From positions 27,405-91,404 of the forward strand of contig CAMPGW010000001.1 of the NCBI GenBank assembly GCA_946885735.1: a stretch of DNA of 64,000 nt, in the 5' to 3' direction. This document shows, in pieces, positions 7,723 through 16,024 of the stretch; within the stretch, counting starts at the first letter, position 1, and each line of letters starts with the position of its first letter. This DNA is from an uncultured Gammaproteobacteria bacterium. GTDB taxonomy: Bacteria > Pseudomonadota > Gammaproteobacteria > Xanthomonadales > Xanthomonadaceae. Under the pieces are notes generated by a model. It worked only from the letters and a program-made list of their open reading frames with translations, did no database searches and was not told the origin of the DNA. The position numbers and the translations under genes are program-made.

Positions 7723-9069
7723 TCATTTCGTGATGGGCGTCGCTACCTGGGGTTTGACAGCCAGCTCGATGGCGGTGCCCTGCCATTCAGCCAGCAGGGG
7801 AATCGACAGGGTCGAATGATCGGCCGAGAGCGTTGGCGTCCGTCGCAAGCCCAGCGATCCGGGGCGCGATTTCAGGCTTGCGTCCCATTGCTCCTCCGGG
7901 ACGTCCAGCGTCCGCAACCAGGCGACCGTGCGCAGGCCGGCGAGCATCGCGGCGGCGTCGGTGCGCCGGTCGGCATAACGCGAAAGCCGCATCGCATCGA
8001 CGGAGGACGCCTCCAGGACCGTGCACCCGATCGGGTCGATCCAGAGCCGGAACGTCGAGCACGACTCGGTGCGAAAGCGCGAGGTCAGCGAGCGGTCTGC
8101 CCGGGCTGTCGCGAGCGCGGATGTCCCGCACGAGCCCGCCATGCGCATCGCGAGCGTGGCATCGCGGTGGCGTTCGCCGATGCTGGCCATCAGGAGGCGG
8201 GCCGCGACACTGTCGGAGTCCGCAGGATCAGCGAGGCTCGACCGCGCGTAGCGATACTCGTAGCGGAGCATGGGACACGAGTCCAGCTCGGCATCCGCCG
8301 TGGGAGCAAGGGCGGCGTCGCAGGATGGCGGCAAGTCGCTGTCGCGGGGCAGCTCGGCGATCATTTCCGCCAGGAGCAGGGCGTCGCTGCGCACCGCGCC
8401 GAGGCTGAGCATGCTGCCGACCAGGGTGTCGCTGTCGCTCGCGATCCGACGCCATCCGGCGAGGTCCAGGCAAAGTCCCGAAACCGCCTGTTCCTTCCGG
8501 CCCGCCAGGAACTCATGGGCGAAATGCATCCGGACGAGCCGGGAGTTCCGGGTGGCATGCTGGAGCGGATGGTGGGGCGAGGGCGACAGGCCGAAACGCA
8601 GTCCATCGTACGAAGCCATTTCCCGTCCCAACTCCACGCGTCGCCGCTGCTGCCCGAGTTCGCTCGCGACCTCAGGCAGACGTGCTCGCACGTCGTCGAG
8701 GCAACGCCGCGCGCTGTCGCACGGGCGAGTGCCAGCCGCGGCTTCGCCGGGCAGCTCGGGAAACGCCCGAAGCGGATGGTCCGGCCGGTCCGATGCGCCG
8801 GGTTGGCCGGCATGCCGCTCCAGGAAGGCGCGAAGCGCGGCGGCAGCGGCCTGCCGCTCCCCGGCTGGCACGTCATGGTCCAGCAGCCACGCGAGATCCG
8901 ACCCGTCGCGCCCGCGAACGGGGGGAGTCGGCTGTTCCATTTGCGCGATGGCGTCGCGCTGCTGCTGTGTCTGCGGCCAGTACCGTGCGGCGATTGCCAC
9001 GGTCGCGTAGACCGCCGTGATCGCCAACAGCGCACCGCCAAGCCTTCTCACGACCCGTCCCATCTTCAA
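7723..9069 (-). CDS. Membrane-anchored protein of unknown function
   Basis: 448 residues if the TTG at 9069 is used; it follows an AGGGGG site by about 7 bases. An ATG at 9063, two codons in, is the alternative. One membrane segment occupies residues 10-28 (ALLAITAVYATVAIAARYW), so the rest is probably periplasmic and tethered to the inner membrane. The body is helical and has several spaced cysteines (near 118, 124, 214, 265, 281, 332, 349), which could form disulfides. I recognise no domain. The gene is divergent from the Crp/Fnr regulator gene, 147 bases away. Confidence 0.75.
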   Translation of the reverse strand: MKMGRVVRRLGGALLAITAVYATVAIAARYWPQTQQQRDAIAQMEQPTPPVRGRDGSDLAWLLDHDVPAGERQAAAAALRAFLERHAGQPGASDRPDHPLRAFPELPGEAAAGTRPCDSARRCLDDVRARLPEVASELGQQRRRVELGREMASYDGLRFGLSPSPHHPLQHATRNSRLVRMHFAHEFLAGRKEQAVSGLCLDLAGWRRIASDSDTLVGSMLSLGAVRSDALLLAEMIAELPRDSDLPPSCDAALAPTADAELDSCPMLRYEYRYARSSLADPADSDSVAARLLMASIGERHRDATLAMRMAGSCGTSALATARADRSLTSRFRTESCSTFRLWIDPIGCTVLEASSVDAMRLSRYADRRTDAAAMLAGLRTVAWLRTLDVPEEQWDASLKSRPGSLGLRRTPTLSADHSTLSIPLLAEWQGTAIELAVKPQVATPITK

Positions 9070-9158
9070 CTCTTGGCCCCCTTGCCCTGCAGTCGCGCAC
9101 TACATCACAGAATCGTCCGGTTTCGTGTCGCTGCGATACGTAAATAATTCACATGAGA

Positions 9159-9172
9159 ATGCGAAATCGCAT
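9159..9172. promoter_or_regulatory. Inverted repeat upstream of the Crp/Fnr gene
   Basis: ATGCG-AAAT-CGCAT is a perfect inverted repeat 45 bases before the regulator's GTG start, within an AT-rich patch (9141-9175) that also suits a promoter. It lies between two divergent genes and could be an autoregulatory operator. It does not match the usual E. coli Crp (TGTGA) or Fnr (TTGAT) half-sites. Confidence 0.35.
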
Positions 9173-9216
9173 AGCTGCGGTATCGTGCCCGCCATTGCCT
9201 TACTGACGGAGCCGAC

Positions 9217-9855
9217 GTGGACTCGATCGCCAAGCCGCCGCTGTCCGACGCTTTGCTCGCCAGCCTGTCGGAGCGCGGCGACCTGCACGCCTACGCGCGC
9301 GGCGACGAGATCATCCGCGAGGGCGAGCAGTCCGACGCGCTCTACATCCTGGTGGCCGGGCAGGTGAAGGTGTACACGCGCGACGAGCGCGGCCGCGAGC
9401 TGGTCTACAACATGCTGCAGCCGGGTGAGTTCTTCGGCGAGATGTTCCTGGACGGCGGGCCGCGCTCGGCCTCGGCCAAGGCCGCCACCGACGTGCAGTG
9501 CGTGGTGGTGGGGCCGGACGAGTTTCGCGCCTTCATGAAGGACTACCCGGAGTTCGCCGAGAGCCTGGTGCTCAAGCTCATTGCCCGCGTCCGCCACTCC
9601 ACCCAGCAGATCCGCAGCCTGGCGCTGAGTGGCGTGTTCGAGCGCACCGTCACGCTGATCGATCGCCTCGCGATGGAAGTGAATGGCGTTCGCCTGTTGC
9701 CCGCCTCGGTGACGCAGCAGGAAATCGCCGACCGCGTCGGCGCCACCCGCGAGATGGTGAACCACATCTTCCGCGACCTGGCCCGCGGCGGTTACATCGA
9801 CCGGGACGACGCGCGGCGCACGACCATCCTCAAGGACTTGCCGCGGCAGTTGTGA
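9217..9855 (+). CDS. Crp/Fnr-family transcriptional regulator
   Basis: 212 residues from a GTG at 9217. Residues 15-125 form a cyclic-nucleotide-binding-type beta barrel with the hallmark turns GDEIIREGEQSD and PGEFFGEM. They are followed by the dimer helix and a winged helix-turn-helix at 170-200 (SVTQQEIADRVGATREMV). The FNR iron-sulfur cysteines are absent, so oxygen sensing through a 4Fe-4S cluster is not expected. It also differs from the Xanthomonas Clp protein. The 3' end overlaps the convergent acyltransferase gene by 26 bases. Ligand and regulon are unknown. Confidence 0.9.
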   Translation: MDSIAKPPLSDALLASLSERGDLHAYARGDEIIREGEQSDALYILVAGQVKVYTRDERGRELVYNMLQPGEFFGEMFLDGGPRSASAKAATDVQCVVVGPDEFRAFMKDYPEFAESLVLKLIARVRHSTQQIRSLALSGVFERTVTLIDRLAMEVNGVRLLPASVTQQEIADRVGATREMVNHIFRDLARGGYIDRDDARRTTILKDLPRQL

Positions 9856-10996
9856 GTGGCGGTGGTCGACGCGCATTCTCGACGCCGATGAATGCACCGA
9901 ATCGCGTTCCGCGCACCAGCAGCTGGTAGCTGCCCATGCACAGCGCCAGCGTGGTCGCCACCGCGACCGCGAACTTCGCCGGCCATGGCCAGTCCAGGTC
10001 CATCAGCCGATACTGCAGCGCGAACAGGATCGGCAGGTGCAGCAGGTAGGTCCAGTAGGAGGCGTCGGCGAGGTAGCGCAGCACGGCATGGCGGCGGTCC
10101 AGCAGGTGCCAGCCCAGGATGAGGCAGGCGAGCGTCATCCACGCGCCGATGTACGCCTCGAGCAGCGCGAGGGCCCAGGGGAACCACGAGTGCGCCGCAC
10201 CTGCGGCTTGCCGGGTCACGCCGAGCCAGAACACCAGATACAGCAGCACGCTGGCGGCGACCAGCCACGGCGCGACGGGACGCAGTCGGGCGATCGCCGC
10301 TTCGTGCCCGTGCAGCAGATAGCCGAAAGCGAAGCAGGGGCCGAAGTAACCGATGGCCCAGAACTGCGGCAACAGGCTCTCCGGCGCGGGATGCGGCGCG
10401 GTGACGGCGGCGAGCGAGGGTACCAGCAGCAGGGGCAGCAGTCCCAACTGCCAGCCTGGGCGTAGACGACGCAGGCGCGCGGCGATCGCACCCATCCCGA
10501 GCGTGCGCGCCGACCACACCAGCACGCAGAACAGCATCAGGTAGTACAGGAACCACAGGTGCGCCGTGCCCGGCGGTTGCGCGGGCAGGTCCGGCATCAG
10601 CGCGTAGGGCCGGATCATCGCCAGCAGCGGCGAGGGATGCTGCACGGTGATCGCCGCCTGCAGCGTGGCGTGCTTGAGCGCGAGGTAGGTCGGCGGCAGG
10701 AACAGCAGGAAGGGCAGGCCGACCCGCCGCACACGGTTGCGCAGCATGCCGCCGACGCCGCGCATCGCCACCAGCCGTGCGGCAAAGTAGCCGGCGACCA
10801 GGAAGAACAGCGGCATCCGGAACAGGTGCACGAACCACAGGCCCGCATCCAGCGCGACCGATTGCGCGCGGTCCGCGGTCGGCACGAAGTCGTGGGCGAG
10901 CGCGCTGTAGGCCAGCCCGGCGTGGAAGAGCACGCCGGCGAACATCGCCAGAGCGCGCAGGTTGTCCATCGCGTGCAGGCGCCCGGAACCGGCCAC
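9830..10996 (-). CDS. Acyltransferase-3 family integral membrane protein (OpgC-like)
   Basis: 388 residues from a GTG at 10996. The start R-x-HAMDNLRAL is the conserved opening of the OpgC/acyltransferase-3 branch, in which the first helix carries the catalytic His (VLFHAGLAY). About ten membrane segments follow. Family members O-acylate periplasmic glucans, lipopolysaccharide or other glycans using a cytosolic acyl donor. The start codon lies 10 bases after the stop of the ABC permease, so it is the last gene of the GntR-ABC operon. Its 3' end overlaps the Crp/Fnr gene. The acceptor is unknown; the shared operon suggests an envelope-stress modification. Confidence 0.85.
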   Translation of the reverse strand: MAGSGRLHAMDNLRALAMFAGVLFHAGLAYSALAHDFVPTADRAQSVALDAGLWFVHLFRMPLFFLVAGYFAARLVAMRGVGGMLRNRVRRVGLPFLLFLPPTYLALKHATLQAAITVQHPSPLLAMIRPYALMPDLPAQPPGTAHLWFLYYLMLFCVLVWSARTLGMGAIAARLRRLRPGWQLGLLPLLLVPSLAAVTAPHPAPESLLPQFWAIGYFGPCFAFGYLLHGHEAAIARLRPVAPWLVAASVLLYLVFWLGVTRQAAGAAHSWFPWALALLEAYIGAWMTLACLILGWHLLDRRHAVLRYLADASYWTYLLHLPILFALQYRLMDLDWPWPAKFAVAVATTLALCMGSYQLLVRGTRFGAFIGVENARRPPPLTTAAASP

Positions 10997-11006
10997 GGCC
11001 GCGAAC

Positions 11007-11693
11007 TCAGTAGAACGCGGGCTTGCGGCAGTGCACCCAGCCGGTGCCGGCCAGCAGCGCGACGCTCGCCACCGCCTGCACCAGCAGGATCAACAGCGCC
11101 GCCGGGCTCCAGATCACGAGTTCGCCGCGCGCCACTTCGCTGATGGACGGGATCTGGCCCAGCATCATGATGAAGGGATTGATCAGCACCATGCTGCCGA
11201 TCATGGCGAAGGTGTTCCAGCCTTCCGACTCGACCGCCATGGCCACGCTCAGCGACAGGCTGTAGGCGAGCGCGATGAAGCCGAACAACAGGGTCGCGAA
11301 CACGATCAGCCCGTCCGGCAGCGGCGTGAAGGCGACGACCGCGAGGGTGCCGAGGAACATCACCAGGAAGGGCACCAGGAAGGTGACCAGGTTGCCCACC
11401 AGCTTGGCCAGGTAGAAGTCCAGCGGCGTCACCGGCAGGCTCATCACGAAGGCGAGGGTGCGTTCCTTGCGCTCGACCAGCAGCGAGGTGGAGATCGAGA
11501 AGCAGGCCGCGGCGACCAGCACGATGATCAGCAGCAGCGAGCCGAGGTAGAAGCTCCAGGGCTTGGCCATGCCGAGCAGGCACAGCGCGACGATGCCGCC
11601 GGTGACATAGGCGGCCATCTGCTTCTGGAACAGGATCCAGTCCTTGGCGACGAGTTGCCGGATGACCGGCAGGTTCAGGGCGGGCAGGCTCAT
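11007..11693 (-). CDS. ABC-2 type transporter permease
   Basis: 228 residues with six hydrophobic segments. A conserved cytosolic stretch (LLVERKERTLAFVMSLPVTP near residues 70-90) is typical of ABC-2 permeases acting with YtrB-like ATPases. The ATG at 11693 overlaps the stop of the ATPase gene in an ATGA, so translation is coupled. It presumably forms the membrane half of an exporter; the substrate is not evident. In related GntR-ABC operons the system answers cell-wall-active antibiotics. Confidence 0.9.
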   Translation of the reverse strand: MSLPALNLPVIRQLVAKDWILFQKQMAAYVTGGIVALCLLGMAKPWSFYLGSLLLIIVLVAAACFSISTSLLVERKERTLAFVMSLPVTPLDFYLAKLVGNLVTFLVPFLVMFLGTLAVVAFTPLPDGLIVFATLLFGFIALAYSLSLSVAMAVESEGWNTFAMIGSMVLINPFIMMLGQIPSISEVARGELVIWSPAALLILLVQAVASVALLAGTGWVHCRKPAFY

Positions 11694-12574
11694 GCGACGG
11701 CTCCGGCGCGTACGGTGGTGACGAAGATGTCTTCCAGGCTCATGCTCTCGCTGCTGCGGACTTCGAGGCCGCGATCCTGCAGGCGCGCGAGCAGTGCATC
11801 GCTGTAGCGGCGCACCTTCAGTTCGAGCAGCGAACCGTCCTGGCGGGTGGCGGCGATCTCCGGCCACGGACTTTCGTCGCCGGGCCAGGGCCCGAGGCAG
11901 ACGATGCGGCGCCAGTCCTCGAGGAAGCTCTCCTTGTCCTTGCTGGCCAGCAGCCGGCCCTGGTGCACGAAGCTGATCGAGTCGGCCAGCTGCTCGATGT
12001 CGCGGGTGTTGTGCGAGGAGAACAGCACGCTGCGCGCCTCGTCGCGCAGGATGTCGGCGATCGCCTCGAGCACTTCGTCGCGCGCGACGGGGTCCAGGCC
12101 GGTGGTCGGCTCGTCGAGCAGCAGCAGGCGCGGGCGGCGGGCGAAGTTCAGCAGCAGCAGCGCCTTCACCCGCTGGCCGTGCGAGAAGCCGCCGACCGCC
12201 TGCTGCGGGCGCAGGTCGAAGCGGCGCAACAACTCCGTCGCGTAGGTTTCGTCCCAGCCGGGATAGATGGCGCGGATGAAATCCATGTGCCAGCGCAGGG
12301 TCTGGCTGGCGTACAGGCGCATGTCTTCGGAAGCCAGGCCGAGCTGGCGCTTGACCGCGACCTGCTGCGCCGGCATCTCGTGCCCGAGTACCTGCAAGGT
12401 GCCGGCGTCGGCGCGCGCCAGGCCGCTGAGCAGGCGCAGCAAGGTGGTCTTGCCGGCGCCGTTGACGCCGACCAGGCCCATCACCTCGCCCTCCGGCATG
12501 CGCAGCGTGATGTCCTGCAGGGCGAAGTCGTCGTAGCGCTTGCTGACCCCGGTGAGGGCGAAGGCGTCGGTCAT
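11690..12574 (-). CDS. ABC transporter ATP-binding protein (YtrB/CcmA-like)
   Basis: 294 residues. Walker A is GVNGAGKTT (about 36-44). The signature is degenerate (FSHGQR instead of LSGGQ, near 131-136), Walker B is LLLLDEPTTGLD, and the H-loop is SSHNTRD. A C-terminal regulatory extension of about 80 residues ends with SLEDIFV, as is usual for drug- and antibiotic-type exporters. It is sandwiched between a GntR regulator and a permease with ATGA overlaps on both sides, which makes one three-gene transport unit controlled by the regulator. Confidence 0.93.
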   Translation of the reverse strand: MTDAFALTGVSKRYDDFALQDITLRMPEGEVMGLVGVNGAGKTTLLRLLSGLARADAGTLQVLGHEMPAQQVAVKRQLGLASEDMRLYASQTLRWHMDFIRAIYPGWDETYATELLRRFDLRPQQAVGGFSHGQRVKALLLLNFARRPRLLLLDEPTTGLDPVARDEVLEAIADILRDEARSVLFSSHNTRDIEQLADSISFVHQGRLLASKDKESFLEDWRRIVCLGPWPGDESPWPEIAATRQDGSLLELKVRRYSDALLARLQDRGLEVRSSESMSLEDIFVTTVRAGAVA

Positions 12575-12978
12575 GGCGTGGCTGCTCCGGAAGGGGCGTG
12601 GGAGGATTCGGATTCGGGCTCGGCGAGCAGCGCCAGCAGGTCTTGGCGCGACAGTCCCAGGCGCGCGGCGCAGGCCAGCAGGGCGGCCAGGTGCTGGTCG
12701 AGTTCGGCACGCAGCAGGTGCGTTGAAAGGTCACGCGAATCGGCGACGAAGGAGCCCATGCCGTGGCGGGTGACGATGACGCCGGCCAGCGCCAGTTCAG
12801 CGTAGGCGCGCTTGACGGTGATGACGCTGACCCGGCAGGCGCTGGCGAGGTCGCGGATCGAGGGCAGGGCGTCGCCCGGCGCCCAATCGCCGGCGATCAC
12901 CTTGGCGGTGATGGCGTCGACGATCTGCTGGTACATGGGGGTCCCGTCGCTGGGCGACAGGATCAGCGGGGTGGTCAT
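12571..12978 (-). CDS. GntR-family repressor, YtrA subfamily
   Basis: 135 residues. The N-terminal winged helix is complete (PMYQQIVDAITAKVIAGDW, then ALPSIRDLASACRVSVITV as recognition helix). The C-terminal part is the short helical dimerisation tail of the YtrA type rather than a FadR or UTRA ligand domain. These regulators repress their own ABC operon, and the window fits: an excellent palindromic operator lies just before its start codon and the ABC genes follow by ATGA overlap. The inducer is unknown; in Bacillus the homologous system responds to cell-wall antibiotics. Confidence 0.93.
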   Translation of the reverse strand: MTTPLILSPSDGTPMYQQIVDAITAKVIAGDWAPGDALPSIRDLASACRVSVITVKRAYAELALAGVIVTRHGMGSFVADSRDLSTHLLRAELDQHLAALLACAARLGLSRQDLLALLAEPESESSHAPSGAATP

Positions 12979-12987
12979 CCGGAGCTA

Positions 12988-13019
12988 CTGTGCATACTTG
13001 ATATGCACAGTATGCACAG
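12988..13019 (-). promoter_or_regulatory. Operator of the GntR-ABC operon: palindrome plus third half-site
   Basis: CTGTGCATA-N5-TATGCACAG (12988-13010) is a perfect 9-bp inverted repeat and is followed at once by a third copy of the half-site TATGCACAG (13011-13019). It ends 10 bases before the GntR start codon and overlaps the only AT-rich stretch that could serve as promoter, so it is well placed for autorepression. Confidence 0.78.
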
Positions 13020-13051
13020 CACTCCGGGGGCTGTAAAGGGGGCGTGAGGTC

Positions 13052-13333
13052 TCAGTGCTGGGTGGGCGCCGCGTCCTCGTCCTTGGGCGTCATCTCGCCG
13101 ACCAGTTCCTCCAGCGCGCTGATCTCCGCATCCAGCGAATCGTGCAGCTCGCCCTGGCGCGTCATCAGTTCTTCGATGCGGTCGGTGTGGTGCAGCTTCT
13201 TGAGCTCGCCGTCGAACAGCATCCATTGCGCGGTCAGGCGCTCGACGTTGTTCTTGGCGTAGTGGCGCATTTCCTTGAGCTGGCTCACCACGTCGTTCAC
13301 CTGCTCGAGCGGCGACTTGTTCTCGGCGGTCAT
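13052..13333 (-). CDS. Small coiled-coil protein of unknown function
   Basis: 93 residues from the ATG at 13333, chosen because an ideal GAAGGAGGT site lies 5 bases upstream; a start five codons earlier would overlap that site. The product is acidic, cysteine-free and almost wholly helical with heptad-like Leu/Met spacing, so a small coiled-coil dimer is likely. No signal peptide and no known domain. It lies 72 bases downstream of the second kinase gene on the same strand and could be co-transcribed with it. Confidence 0.78.
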   Translation of the reverse strand: MTAENKSPLEQVNDVVSQLKEMRHYAKNNVERLTAQWMLFDGELKKLHHTDRIEELMTRQGELHDSLDAEISALEELVGEMTPKDEDAAPTQH

Positions 13334-13405
13334 GGCTACCTCCTTCAACGGGACGAATCGGCCCTCAGGCTACCCGCGTGAAGCTGGCTGTCGCCCCAAC
13401 GGCCG

Positions 13406-15850
13406 TCAGCCCGGCAGTTTGACCTCGAACTTGATCTTCGCAAGCTGATCCGGCGCGGTGCCGATGCTGCGCAGGAAAGGCAGCCAGCGCGGGTCGCCGT
13501 GCAGCTTTTCCATGAAGAGGCTGGTATGGGCGAACTTGACTTCGGGGTCTTCGATGGCGCGGGCACGCTCCAGCCAGGCGAAGGCCTGGTCGACATCGCC
13601 GCGCAGGGCATAGGCCTCCGCGACTCCGGACGGGTACACCTTGGCGAACTCGGCGATCATGCGCTTCAGTGCGGCGTCCGACTCGGCCCTGCGCCCCATG
13701 GCGAAGTACACCTCGGACTGGACGACCAGGCGCGTGCTTTCATCCGGTTCGAGGCCGGCGTGCTTCAGTGCTTCCACGAGATTGCCGTCCAGCATGTGCA
13801 GCTGGCCGATCACGGTATGGATGTAGGGCGCGTTGGGCGACATGATCATCGCCGTGCGGCAGTGCTCGAGCGCCACCTTGTACCGGCGCACGGCTGCTTC
13901 GGCCGCGCACAACCCGACGTGGGCATTGGAATTGCCCGGATCGATCTTCGCCACCCACCGCCGGACCTTCAGGACTTCGTTCGGCCTGCCCAGCTGCGCC
14001 AGCATCCCGGCGGAATTGGCCAGCACGGGGCCCGAATTGGGGGCCATCGACAGGGCGAGCTCGTAGGCCGCCGCGGCCGCGGGCAAGTTGTTTTCCTGCA
14101 CGTGCAGCTGGCCCAGGTAGGTATGCACCACCGCCAGTTGCGGGTCGAGCGCCAGTGCCTTGGCGGCGGCCTCACGAACCAGCGGCTTGACTTGCGCCGG
14201 GGGCATCTCCTGGAATACCAACATGTTGAGGTAGCCGCGGGCGAGGCCGGCCCATGCGCGGCCTTCGGAGGGGCTCTCGGAGATGATGCGCTTGTAGATG
14301 AGGATAGCCTCGTCACGCGCCTCCTTCGTCCGCTGGCTGTTGAGCGCGTTGGCACGCAGCAGGAGCGGGTAGACCTTGGGGTCGGCCTCCTTCATCTTCG
14401 GCGCGCCACCCAGCAGGGTCAGCTTCAACTGGTCCACCACGTTGGCGGCGATCTCGTCCTGCACCTTGAACACGTCGTCGAGCTTGCGGTCGTAGGTCTG
14501 CGACCACAGGTGGGTGCCGTCGCGGGCGCGGATCAGCTGCGCGGTGATGCGCACGGTGTCGCCGGACTTGCGCACGCTGCCTTCCAGCACGGTGGCCACG
14601 TTCAGGGCCTTGCCGATCTCGGGGATCGGCGTCTTGCCGTCGCGGTAGGTGAAGCTGGAGGTGCGCGCGACCACGCGCAACTCGGGGATCTTGGCCAGCA
14701 GGTTCAGCAGCTCCTCCGAGATGCCGTCGGAGAAGTAGGCCTGCTCCTCGTCGGAGCTCATGTTCTGGAACGGGAGCACCGCGATCGAGGGATCGTTCTT
14801 CAGGTCGGGAATCGCGGGCTTGGCGGCGACCGCGGCAACGCCTGCGGCCGGCGCCGCAATGGCGGCCTCCTGCGGCGACCCCATGCGCTGCCATGCGATC
14901 ACGCCGGCGGCGAGCAAGGCGATCGCGGTGATGCCGATCGCGATGCGCTGCGTCGGAACCCTGCGACGCACGACCAGCGCCACCGTCGCCATCATCCCGC
15001 TGTTGGAAGTCGTCGTGGCCAGGGGTTCGAGTTGCGCCTGCATGGCTTCGGCACTCTGCCAACGCTCGCCGGGCGACTTGGCGAGCGCGCGCATCACCAC
15101 CGCAGCAAGGCCGGGCGGCACGCCGGGGCGCAGTTCGGTCACCGGCTGCGGCTTGCTGGCCAGGTGCGCGCCCAGCATCTGCTGCGCAGTGCCGGTGAAG
15201 GGCGTGCGCCCGGCCAGCATCTCGTAGCCGACCACGCCGAGTGCATAGATGTCGGCGCGGTGGTCGAGATCGGGTTCGGACGAAGCTTGCTCAGGCGCCA
15301 TGTAGGCGGGCGTGCCCAGCGCCGTGCCCATGCTGGTGCTGGACTTGCGGTCGGCGGCGTCGCTGATCGCCTTGGCGATGCCAAAGTCCGTCACCACCAC
15401 GTGCTTCCCGGTGATCAGGATGTTCTCGGGCTTGATGTCGCGGTGCACGATGCCGGCGGCATGCGCGTGCGCCAGGGCATCGGCGACTTCCGACATCAGC
15501 TTGGCGACATACGGGAACGGGATGGGGTCGTGGCGTTGCAGGCGCTCGCGCAGGCTGTGGCCTTCGACGAAGGGCATGACGTAGTAGAGGAAACCGTCGG
15601 CCTCGCCGGAGTCGTGCATGCCGAGGATGTGCGGGTGGTGGAGGCCCGCGGCGATGCGGATCTCGTCCTCGAAGCGTTCTGGCCCCAGGGCCGCCGCGAC
15701 TTGCGGCTTCAGAACCTTGATGGCCACCCGGCGGTGGTGGCGGATGTCCTCGGCCAGGTAGACGGTGGCGGTGCCGCCGATGCCGAGCTCGCGCTCGATG
15801 CGGTATCGGTCTGCCAGGGCAGCGACCAGGCGCTCCGGAATTGAATCCAT
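13406..15850 (-). CDS. Membrane-spanning Ser/Thr protein kinase with TolB-like and TPR sensor part (copy 2)
   Basis: 814 residues; the ATG at 15850 follows GGAGTAAGG. It has the same layout as the kinase at 3731-6181: Gly-rich loop from residue 23, Lys45, HRD 136-138, DFG 155-157, one membrane segment around 303-320, TolB-like module (SIAVLPFQNMSSD) and C-terminal TPRs ending in a shared FEVKLPG-like tail. Similarity to copy 1 is near identity in the kinase and TolB parts and much looser in the TPRs, so the two probably phosphorylate similar targets in response to different signals. Regulation appears shared through the upstream 15-bp element. Confidence 0.93.
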   Translation of the reverse strand: MDSIPERLVAALADRYRIERELGIGGTATVYLAEDIRHHRRVAIKVLKPQVAAALGPERFEDEIRIAAGLHHPHILGMHDSGEADGFLYYVMPFVEGHSLRERLQRHDPIPFPYVAKLMSEVADALAHAHAAGIVHRDIKPENILITGKHVVVTDFGIAKAISDAADRKSSTSMGTALGTPAYMAPEQASSEPDLDHRADIYALGVVGYEMLAGRTPFTGTAQQMLGAHLASKPQPVTELRPGVPPGLAAVVMRALAKSPGERWQSAEAMQAQLEPLATTTSNSGMMATVALVVRRRVPTQRIAIGITAIALLAAGVIAWQRMGSPQEAAIAAPAAGVAAVAAKPAIPDLKNDPSIAVLPFQNMSSDEEQAYFSDGISEELLNLLAKIPELRVVARTSSFTYRDGKTPIPEIGKALNVATVLEGSVRKSGDTVRITAQLIRARDGTHLWSQTYDRKLDDVFKVQDEIAANVVDQLKLTLLGGAPKMKEADPKVYPLLLRANALNSQRTKEARDEAILIYKRIISESPSEGRAWAGLARGYLNMLVFQEMPPAQVKPLVREAAAKALALDPQLAVVHTYLGQLHVQENNLPAAAAAYELALSMAPNSGPVLANSAGMLAQLGRPNEVLKVRRWVAKIDPGNSNAHVGLCAAEAAVRRYKVALEHCRTAMIMSPNAPYIHTVIGQLHMLDGNLVEALKHAGLEPDESTRLVVQSEVYFAMGRRAESDAALKRMIAEFAKVYPSGVAEAYALRGDVDQAFAWLERARAIEDPEVKFAHTSLFMEKLHGDPRWLPFLRSIGTAPDQLAKIKFEVKLPG

Positions 15851-15880
15851 GCCTTACTCCGTCCCCGCGGAATGGCGTTC

Positions 15881-15895
15881 AGGTTAGCACGGGCC
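15881..15895 (-). promoter_or_regulatory. Second copy of the kinase-gene 15-bp promoter-like element
   Basis: Identical 15 bases to 6214-6228, here 31 bases before the ATG at 15850. Flanking DNA is unrelated between the two copies, so conservation of this block at equal distance suggests function rather than recent duplication of the whole region. Confidence 0.5.
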
Positions 15896-16024
15896 GGAAA
15901 GCGGTGTTCCCGCGCTTCGTGACCGGGTGCGCAAACGACACACGCGGCCATGACCTGCGGCACGGGGCATTGGCACGCCGGCATCGCTATGGTCTGGCCA
16001 CCACCGACCCGCAGGATCCGCGGC

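Noticed and set aside
13499..15844. A 781-codon plus-strand frame opposite the second kinase
   Set aside because: Same reason: antisense of a clear kinase, with translated composition rich in His/Gln/Gly typical of reverse-strand shadows.
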